DNA of 64,000 bases from an uncultured Polaribacter sp. (GTDB lineage: Bacteria; Bacteroidota; Bacteroidia; Flavobacteriales; Flavobacteriaceae), in NCBI GenBank assembly GCA_947497755.1, contig CANMHT010000005.1, positions 166,439 through 230,438 on the forward strand, read 5' to 3'. This document shows, one piece after another, positions 53,390 to 61,490 of this stretch. A model generated the notes under the pieces. It had not been told where the DNA came from and ran no database searches. It saw nothing but the letters and a program-made list of their open reading frames with translations. Each line of letters starts with the position of its first letter. Within the stretch, counting starts at the first letter, position 1. The position numbers and the translations under genes were made by a program.

Positions 53390-53419
53390 TTGTAAATACG
53401 TTTTATCCACTTACATTTG
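53390..53419 (+). promoter_or_regulatory. Strong promoter of the OmpA-family gene (TTG-N19-TACATTTG)
   Basis: TTG at 53390-53392 and TACATTTG at 53412-53419 are 19 bases apart, an ideal Bacteroidota promoter. The ATG lies 37 bases downstream. Confidence 0.75.
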
Positions 53420-53456
53420 TATCTTAATAAAGAACTTTTAATTTAAAAATTTGATA

Positions 53457-54833
53457 ATGAAACGATTAAAAATAGCTGTGATGGCTTTGTTTGCGTTAGT
53501 AACAGTTACTAGTGTAAACGCACAGGATTCAAACAACCCTTGGGCGGTAAGTTTTGGAGTTAATACTGTAGATTTCTACACTCCAGGAGCAAGCTTTGGA
53601 GATAACGTAAAAGATTTACTAGGTAATGGTGACTGGAATATTTTGCCATCAATTTCTAGATTTTCTGCTGAAAAATATTTAGAAAATGGATTTAGCGTAC
53701 AATTTGCTGGGTCTTTAAATAAAATTGAGCATTTTAATACTGATAAGGATTCAGACATGCTGTATTATTCTTTTGATGCTGTAGCAAAATATAATTTAAC
53801 TTCAGTTATTGATAATGTATTTAAATTCCAGACTCAATATTTTGACCCTTTCGTATATTTAGGAGGTAGTTATGTGTCTTTAGATGGAAATGGAGAAGGA
53901 ATGTTAAATGTTGGAGTTGGTTTCAATACTTGGTTTAATGAAAACTTAGGTATCAATTTCCAAACAGGAACTAAAAAAGGATTTAGCGATACAGTAAGAG
54001 CTCACTACCAATCTTCTTTAGGGTTAGTATTTAAATTTGGAGGAAAGGATACTGATGGAGACGGAGTATATGACAAAGATGATGCTTGTCCAGATGTAGC
54101 TGGTTTAGAAGCTTTCAACGGATGTCCTGATGCTGATGGTGACGGAATCCAAGATTCTAAAGATGCTTGTCCTAATGTTGCTGGTTTAGCTGCATTAAAT
54201 GGATGTCCAGATGCTGACGGTGACGGTATCGCTGATAAAGATGATATGTGTCCTAATGCTAAAGGAACTAAAGCTAACAGAGGTTGTCCAGATTCAGATG
54301 GTGACGGTGTTGTAAATAAAGATGACAAATGTCCTAACGTTGCAGGACCAGCTGCAAACGGAGGATGTCCTTGGCCAGATACTGATGGTGACGGAGTATT
54401 AGATAAAGATGATAACTGTGTTAACGAAGCAGGACCTGCATCTAACAATGGATGTCCAGAGCCAGTAATTACTGAAGCTGCTGTTAAGACTATCAACATG
54501 GGAGCTAAGTCTATCTTATTTAACTCAGGAAGATCTTCTTTCAAACCAGGAGTTACTAAAGATTTAGATGCTATCGTTGCAATCATGAACGAATTCCCAA
54601 AAGCTACTTTTGCAATTGGAGGTCATACTGATAGTACAGGTAGTGCAAAAATCAATGCTAAATTATCTCAAAAAAGAGCTGATGCAGTAATGAACTACTT
54701 TGTTAAAAAAGGAGTAGATGCTTCTAGATTAACAGCTAAAGGATATGGTTCAGCTAACCCTATCGATTCTAACAAAACTAGAGCAGGTAGAGCTAACAAT
54801 AGAAGAGTTGAAATTAAAGTTGCTAACAACTAA
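53457..54833 (+). CDS. OmpA-family outer-membrane protein with thrombospondin type-3 repeats
   Basis: About 458 residues. The signal peptide ends at VNAQ (about residue 23). An N-terminal beta-barrel (about 25-195) resembles the product of 43479. Five Asp-rich calcium-binding thrombospondin type-3 repeats follow (about 197-330; DTDGDGVYDKDDACPD, DADGDGIADKDDMCPN and variants, each with paired Cys). The C-terminus (about 345-458) is an OmpA peptidoglycan-binding domain (ATFAIGGHTDSTGSAKINAKLSQKRADAV, then RRVEIKV). It tethers the outer membrane to the cell wall and is usually abundant, in keeping with its strong promoter and terminator. The ATG at 53457 is preferred over a TTG two codons earlier. 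Confidence 0.94.
   Translation: MKRLKIAVMALFALVTVTSVNAQDSNNPWAVSFGVNTVDFYTPGASFGDNVKDLLGNGDWNILPSISRFSAEKYLENGFSVQFAGSLNKIEHFNTDKDSDMLYYSFDAVAKYNLTSVIDNVFKFQTQYFDPFVYLGGSYVSLDGNGEGMLNVGVGFNTWFNENLGINFQTGTKKGFSDTVRAHYQSSLGLVFKFGGKDTDGDGVYDKDDACPDVAGLEAFNGCPDADGDGIQDSKDACPNVAGLAALNGCPDADGDGIADKDDMCPNAKGTKANRGCPDSDGDGVVNKDDKCPNVAGPAANGGCPWPDTDGDGVLDKDDNCVNEAGPASNNGCPEPVITEAAVKTINMGAKSILFNSGRSSFKPGVTKDLDAIVAIMNEFPKATFAIGGHTDSTGSAKINAKLSQKRADAVMNYFVKKGVDASRLTAKGYGSANPIDSNKTRAGRANNRRVEIKVANN
54049..54460 (+). repeat. Five thrombospondin type-3 coding repeats
   Basis: Imperfect tandem units of about 75-84 bases, each with a GATGGTGACGG-like core encoding DGDG and a tgtcc (Cys-Pro) motif. They encode the calcium-binding linker of the OmpA-family protein and also create long false antisense frames. 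Confidence 0.8.
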
Positions 54834-54853
54834 GATTTCTTTCAAATAAATTT

Positions 54854-54886
54854 AAAAGCCTTACAGATTCTGTAAGGCTTTTTTTA
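54854..54886 (+). terminator. Rho-independent terminator after the OmpA-family gene
   Basis: 13-bp stem aaaagccttacag/ctgtaaggctttt (54854-54866 with 54870-54882), 3-base loop and T run. Confidence 0.9.
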
Positions 54887-54930
54887 TTGAAAAAAAGTCG
54901 AAAACACTTTTTAATTCTCATTAAATAAAC

Positions 54931-54938
54931 TACCTTTG
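54931..54938 (+). promoter_or_regulatory. -7 element of atpDC
   Basis: TACCTTTG followed by C matches TAnnTTTG. The ATG of atpD lies 62 bases downstream, leaving a leader of about 55 bases. No -33 TTG is evident. Confidence 0.55.
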
Positions 54939-54988
54939 CACCCTGAAAAAGAGGGGTAAATCCCACAAAATAAAATAACTAACATTAA

Positions 54989-56512
<1,524 letters not shown>

Positions 56513-56526
56513 AAACAAGAAAAAAT

Positions 56527-56820
56527 ATGTTTTTAGAAATTGTAACTCCAGAAGCTATTTTATTTTCTTCAGAAATTGATTCTATTTCAGTTCCTGGAGT
56601 AAATGGAGAATTTCAAATGTTAAATAATCACGCACCTATCGTATCTATTTTAAAGAAAGGAACCGTGCAAATTCATATGCATAGTCAAGAGCATTTAGAG
56701 TTAGACGACTTAAGTGGTAAATTAGTACCACATGCAGATGATGATAAGATTATAACTTTACAAATAGCATCTGGAACTGTTGAAATGAAAGATAATAAAG
56801 TCATTTTATTAGCAGATTAA
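56527..56820 (+). CDS. atpC: F1F0 ATP synthase subunit epsilon (short form)
   Basis: 97 residues covering only the N-terminal beta-sandwich (FLEIVTPEAILFSSEIDSI, PGVNGEFQMLNNHAPIVSIL). The C-terminal helical hairpin that inhibits ATP hydrolysis in other bacteria is absent, which is typical of Bacteroidota epsilon subunits. Co-transcribed with atpD and followed by a terminator. Confidence 0.95.
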   Translation: MFLEIVTPEAILFSSEIDSISVPGVNGEFQMLNNHAPIVSILKKGTVQIHMHSQEHLELDDLSGKLVPHADDDKIITLQIASGTVEMKDNKVILLAD

Positions 56821-56842
56821 TTTCAATAAGAATAAAAAAATT

Positions 56843-56873
56843 AAAGGTCTCATTATTAATGAGACCTTTTTTT
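56843..56873 (+). terminator. Rho-independent terminator of atpDC
   Basis: 12-bp stem aaaggtctcatt/aatgagaccttt (56843-56854 with 56858-56869), 3-base loop and T run. Confidence 0.9.
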
Positions 56874-56955
56874 ATGTTAAAATACCTTATATAGTTTGTT
56901 ATCTAATTAGTTTTAAAGAACTTTAGCTCATAAAATAATCAAACATAGATATATT

Positions 56956-59451
56956 ATGAGAAATATAAGATTGGTATTCTTATTTGCTTTTGTTACCGCC
57001 TTCGTAACAGCTCAGCAAACACCAAAACCAAATTATAGAGCAGCTGCTAAATATTCTCCAAAGAATTTAGCAAAATTGGTACATTCAACTACTGTAAGAC
57101 CACATTGGCTTAAAAAAGGAAATCGTTTTTGGTATCAATACAAGACCTCTAACGGGGCTAATTATTATATTGTAGATGCTGATAGAAAAACCAGAAAAAA
57201 GTTATTTGACAATGCTAAAATGGCTAAATGGTTAACAGAGATAACTAAAGATCCATACGATGGACAACACTTACCTAGATTCTCTTTTAAATTTAATAAA
57301 GCAGAAACTGCTATTCGATTTCACATCACTTCTACAGAAGAAGTTCCTGTAAAAGAAGACGATAAAAAATCAGACAAAAAGAAAAAAGGAAAGAAGAGAA
57401 AAAGTAAAAAGCCTAAAATGGAAAAGAAAGTATACCATTTAGAATATAGGCTTGGAAGTAATGGATTAACCATTTTAGATAACAAGAAAAAAGAAAAGAA
57501 ATGGAAACGTTGGGCAAACATTGCTCCAGATAGCTCTATCGTTTTATACTCTAAGAACTTTAACATCTACTGGATGGATAAAGCGAACTTTTTAAAAGCT
57601 GTAAAAGATGAAAAAGACACTACAATTGTAGAGCATCAATGGACAAAAGATGGTGTTGAAAACTTTGGTTATGGTGGAGGAAGTAGAGGAGAAAACAACG
57701 AAGATAAAGTTAAAAATAAAGACAAACGTAAAGGAATTTGGGGTACATGGTCTCACGATTCTAAAAAGTTTGTTTTTCAAAAAACTGATGCAAGACATAT
57801 TAAAGATTTATGGGTAATTAACTCTGTCTCTAAAAGAAGACCAGTTTTAGAAACTTATAAATATCATATGGCTGGAGAGCAGGAGTATTATAAGTCTGAA
57901 TTATTAATTTTTGATATTCCTTCAAAAGGAATGACAAAAGTAGATTTAGATACCATTAGACAGCAAAGTGTTTCTGTATTTAGAGCTCCAAGAAAACAAT
58001 CTAATAGAGATGATGATTTTCAACCGTCATTACTGTTATCTAAGAAAGGAAAATTATATTATAGCGTTATTAGTAGAGATCGTAAAAAATTAGATATCTG
58101 TGTTGCTGATTTAGAAACAGGGAAATCTAAAGTCTTGATCGAAGAGCGTTTTAATACTTATATAGAATCTAGACCTTTGATTTTATTTAACAATGAAAAA
58201 GAAATGTTGCACTGGGCAGAAAGAGATGGCTGGGCACATTTTTATTTGTATGATGCTAATGGAAACTTAAAAAAACAAGTAACCAATGGAGATTACCATG
58301 TAGATGGTTTTGCTGGATTAGATGAAAAGACAAGAACGTTGTACTTTACAGCAAACGGAGTTAATAAAAACCAAGATCCATATTACGAGCACTTGTATAA
58401 GATTAACCTGAATGGAAGCGGAATGCGTACTTTAAATCCTGGAGATTTTACTACAAGAACAAGTATGGCAGATTCTAACAAGTATTTTGTTTCTAATTAT
58501 TCTAGAGTAAATACCATTCCGAAGTCAGAATTACGTTCTGCAGATGGAAGATTAGTTATGAAGCTAGAAGAAGCAGATTTATCACAGTTATTTGCTACAG
58601 GTTATAAATTTCCAGAGCCATTTAAGGTAAAAGCTGATGATGGAATTACAGATATTTATGGAGTTATGTATAAGCCATTTGATATGGATAGTACCAAAGT
58701 ATATCCATTATTAGAATACGTATATCCTGGTCCGCAAACAGAAGCTGTTAACAAAGCATTTTCTTTTAGAATGGATCGTTTGGATAGAATGGCGCAAGTT
58801 GGTTTTGTGGTGATTACTTTAGGAAATAGAGGAGGACATCCAGATAGATCAAAATGGTACCATAATTACAGTTATGGGAACTTAAGAGATTACGGTTTGG
58901 CAGATAAGAAGTATGTTGCAGAACAGTTAGCAAACAAGCATAAGTTTATTGATATTTCTAAAGTAGGAATTTATGGACACTCTGGTGGTGGATTTATGTC
59001 TACTGCGGCAATGTTAGTATATCCAGACTTCTTTAAAGCAGCAGTTTCTTCAGCAGGAAACCATGATAATAATGTATACAATAGCTGGTGGAGTGAAACG
59101 CATCATGGAGTAAAAGAAGAGATTGATGAAAAAGGAAAAATTACACATAAATATAAGATTGATACTAACCATTCTATTGCTAAAAACTTAAAAGGACATT
59201 TAATGTTAATTCATGGAGATGTAGATAATAACGTGCATCCAGCAGGAACAATTAGAATGGCAAATGCATTAATAAAAGCGAATAAACGTTTTAAATTTAT
59301 GATTATGCCAGGACAACGTCATGGTTTTGGTAGTATGACAGAATATTCTTTCTGGTTACGTGCAGATCACTTTAGCAAATACTTTTTAGGAGTAGAAGCA
59401 ACAAGTGTAGATATTACAGAAATGAATAGAGATAAGCCAAAGAGAAGGTAA
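56956..59451 (+). CDS. S9 family (dipeptidyl peptidase IV-like) serine peptidase
   Basis: 831 residues. The signal peptide ends at VTAQ (residue 20). A DPP-IV-type beta-propeller (about 60-570) precedes an alpha/beta-hydrolase domain (about 590-820). The catalytic triad is visible: Ser676 in GHSGGG, Asp757 in HGDVDNNVHP and His789 in PGQRHGFG. It should cleave dipeptides or oligopeptides in the periplasm. A very lysine-rich insert (residues about 131-158) interrupts the propeller and is unusual for the family. No T9SS domain is present. It is convergent with the M61 peptidase gene across a shared terminator. Confidence 0.92.
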   Translation: MRNIRLVFLFAFVTAFVTAQQTPKPNYRAAAKYSPKNLAKLVHSTTVRPHWLKKGNRFWYQYKTSNGANYYIVDADRKTRKKLFDNAKMAKWLTEITKDPYDGQHLPRFSFKFNKAETAIRFHITSTEEVPVKEDDKKSDKKKKGKKRKSKKPKMEKKVYHLEYRLGSNGLTILDNKKKEKKWKRWANIAPDSSIVLYSKNFNIYWMDKANFLKAVKDEKDTTIVEHQWTKDGVENFGYGGGSRGENNEDKVKNKDKRKGIWGTWSHDSKKFVFQKTDARHIKDLWVINSVSKRRPVLETYKYHMAGEQEYYKSELLIFDIPSKGMTKVDLDTIRQQSVSVFRAPRKQSNRDDDFQPSLLLSKKGKLYYSVISRDRKKLDICVADLETGKSKVLIEERFNTYIESRPLILFNNEKEMLHWAERDGWAHFYLYDANGNLKKQVTNGDYHVDGFAGLDEKTRTLYFTANGVNKNQDPYYEHLYKINLNGSGMRTLNPGDFTTRTSMADSNKYFVSNYSRVNTIPKSELRSADGRLVMKLEEADLSQLFATGYKFPEPFKVKADDGITDIYGVMYKPFDMDSTKVYPLLEYVYPGPQTEAVNKAFSFRMDRLDRMAQVGFVVITLGNRGGHPDRSKWYHNYSYGNLRDYGLADKKYVAEQLANKHKFIDISKVGIYGHSGGGFMSTAAMLVYPDFFKAAVSSAGNHDNNVYNSWWSETHHGVKEEIDEKGKITHKYKIDTNHSIAKNLKGHLMLIHGDVDNNVHPAGTIRMANALIKANKRFKFMIMPGQRHGFGSMTEYSFWLRADHFSKYFLGVEATSVDITEMNRDKPKRR

Positions 59452-59468
59452 TTAAATTCTAATCAATA

Positions 59469-59499
59469 AAAAAAGCCGAGCATTGCTCGGCTTTTTTTT
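59469..59499. terminator. Bidirectional terminator between two peptidase genes
   Basis: Stem aaaagccgagc/gctcggctttt (59471-59481 with 59485-59495) with a 3-base loop. Runs of A on the left and T on the right let it serve both the S9 gene (stop 59451) and the M61 gene (stop 59515, minus strand). Confidence 0.9.
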
Positions 59500-59514
59500 A
59501 TGAAATGATTGTAG

Positions 59515-61320
59515 TTATTTTTTATCTAACCAATTTTTTCTGTTTTGTAAGATTTTAGGAGAAACTTCTAATCCAGCTTTTTCAAAACTCATAATAGTAT
59601 ATCTTGGATCTTTAATTAAGCGTACTTTTACACTTTTTAAAACACCATATCTACTAAACTGAATTGTTGCAGTATCACCAATAGCATATTGGCTTAAAAT
59701 TGAATTGACAGAGTTTCTATCATTTACAACATGTTGATCTATAGAAATTATTTGATCTCCTGAGTTGATACCCGCTTTATAAGCAGGGCTACCAATTTGA
59801 GCATTATTTCGAACCACTCCTTTAGAAGAAGTAGAAACACCTAAAAAGACCTTTTTACTATCTTGTTTTAAAAGAACACCAACTCTTTTAAATAAAGGCT
59901 CATAATTTGGCATTGCACTTTTATAGATAAAATTATTAAAGAAATGATCACCAAATAGTTTACCAGCATACTTGTTTAAAGCTTTGTGTAAGTTGTCAAT
60001 TGTATATGGTTTTTCGTTTTTACCATAAGATTTCCAAACTTGTTTCATAAAGTCATCTAGGTTTAGCTTTTTATTTTCGTTTCGTAACGATAAATCTAAT
60101 GCCAGTCCTAAAGCACTTCCGTAAGAATAATAAGAGATAAAAGTATTTTCTCTGTTTACAGGATCTACAGATGTAGCTGCATCCACAAAAGGAGCTTGAT
60201 AGCTCATTTCTATTGGATTAAAAAAAGCTCTTCCTGGAGAATTCCAAACATAGTTAAAAGTTCCGTTTAAACTGTTAATATAAGCTTCGTGACTCATCAA
60301 TCCAGCTCTAGCAAGAATTAAGTTGGTATAATAACTAGTAAAACCTTCTGCAAACCATAATTCTCCACTCATATTAGCGGCTTCAAAATCGAAAGGTTCT
60401 AAAGATTTAGGTCTAATACGTTCTACATTCCACGCATGAAAAAACTCATGAGAAACCGTTCCAATATTTCTTTTCATTCCGCCATCAGCCAAACTTCTTG
60501 TACTGGTTAAAATGGTAGAATTTCTATGTTCCATACCGTCTCCACTTGCATTAGGTATATAACAAGCTAAAAAGAAATATTCTCCATAATCAAACTTAGG
60601 AAGCTCTCCAAACACAGCTTTTTGTTGCAATACAATTTCTTTTACACCTTTAAAATAGGCATCTAATTCTGCTTCTGTTCCATTGTGATGTAGTACAAAA
60701 TGTATTTTTTGTTTTTCTCCATTAGAGTCTACTTCAAAAGTTCTTATTTGATGATTACTCAATTCGGTAGGACTATCCATAAAATATTGCAAGTTTGGCG
60801 CGTAATATGTATTGTCGAACATCTTTTTTAATTGAGTAGCAACTTTCCAACCTTTTCTAGGGTTAAAAGTAACCTGAATTGGAGTTTCTTTTAAAGAAGG
60901 TGCAAACATAAATGTAGCCGGAATATTAAGGTGTGCATGTGTTTCATCAATTTGTGCATAGGTTCCGCCACCTCTATTTGCAAATAAAGTATAGCTAACG
61001 TTAACAGTCCCGTCATGTTTATCAACATCCCATTGATAAGGGTTTGGACGGGTAATTTTTAATGCTTCACCTTTACTATTGGTAGCTTTTACATTGTATA
61101 CATTTTTAGCAAACTCATGAATAGCATATCTACCCGGAGAAGTTCTACTCATTCTAAAAGAGAACTTACCTGATTTAATTTTTGTAAAAGATACTTTTAT
61201 TTCTGCTTCGTGTTGTGCTGCATTTTTAAACGAAATATCATAATTGATATAACTCTGTGCATAGCTTAAAGAAGAAATACATAATACAAACAATAAGAAA
61301 TTGAATTTGTGTAAACGCAT
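59515..61320 (-). CDS. M61-family glycyl-aminopeptidase-like metalloprotease with PDZ domain
   Basis: 601 residues. The signal peptide ends at SYAQ (residue 22). An N-terminal beta domain (about 23-190) precedes the catalytic domain with zinc motif HEFFH at 291-295 (TVSHEFFHAWNVERIRP) and the third ligand Glu325 in LWFAEGFTSYY. A PDZ domain lies at about 480-570 (KVFLGVSTSSKGVVRNN..., SPAYKAGINSGDQIISIDQ). This matches the M61 (glycyl aminopeptidase) group, periplasmic or surface-attached. It has its own -7 element and a terminator shared with the S9 peptidase. Confidence 0.93.
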   Translation of the reverse strand: MRLHKFNFLLFVLCISSLSYAQSYINYDISFKNAAQHEAEIKVSFTKIKSGKFSFRMSRTSPGRYAIHEFAKNVYNVKATNSKGEALKITRPNPYQWDVDKHDGTVNVSYTLFANRGGGTYAQIDETHAHLNIPATFMFAPSLKETPIQVTFNPRKGWKVATQLKKMFDNTYYAPNLQYFMDSPTELSNHQIRTFEVDSNGEKQKIHFVLHHNGTEAELDAYFKGVKEIVLQQKAVFGELPKFDYGEYFFLACYIPNASGDGMEHRNSTILTSTRSLADGGMKRNIGTVSHEFFHAWNVERIRPKSLEPFDFEAANMSGELWFAEGFTSYYTNLILARAGLMSHEAYINSLNGTFNYVWNSPGRAFFNPIEMSYQAPFVDAATSVDPVNRENTFISYYSYGSALGLALDLSLRNENKKLNLDDFMKQVWKSYGKNEKPYTIDNLHKALNKYAGKLFGDHFFNNFIYKSAMPNYEPLFKRVGVLLKQDSKKVFLGVSTSSKGVVRNNAQIGSPAYKAGINSGDQIISIDQHVVNDRNSVNSILSQYAIGDTATIQFSRYGVLKSVKVRLIKDPRYTIMSFEKAGLEVSPKILQNRKNWLDKK

Positions 61321-61346
61321 TTTTAGGTAGTTTTAAATTGTGTTCT

Positions 61347-61354
61347 CAAAGCTA
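61347..61354 (-). promoter_or_regulatory. -7 element of the M61 peptidase gene
   Basis: Reads TAGCTTTG on the minus strand, 26 bases before the ATG. Confidence 0.5.
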
Positions 61355-61412
61355 CATAAATATTTAACATATCTATTTTAGAAAAATATGTTTTTTAATT
61401 GTTTCATTTTTA

Positions 61413-61420
61413 TATCTTTA
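61413..61420 (+). promoter_or_regulatory. Possible -7 element of the RHS/YD gene
   Basis: TATCTTTA differs from TAnnTTTG only in the last base. It lies 70 bases before the preferred ATG. Confidence 0.35.
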
Positions 61421-61490
61421 CATCGCTAACGAAAAAGAAATGGAAAAAATTGCTAAACATTTCCAAGTTACATATTTATTAAACTTAAAA

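Noticed and set aside
54005..54586. Long open frame on the minus strand opposite the OmpA-family gene
   Set aside because: It is produced by the repeated Asp/Gly/Cys codons of the thrombospondin type-3 repeats on the plus strand; the translated product is low-complexity Pro/Ser and has no start context.
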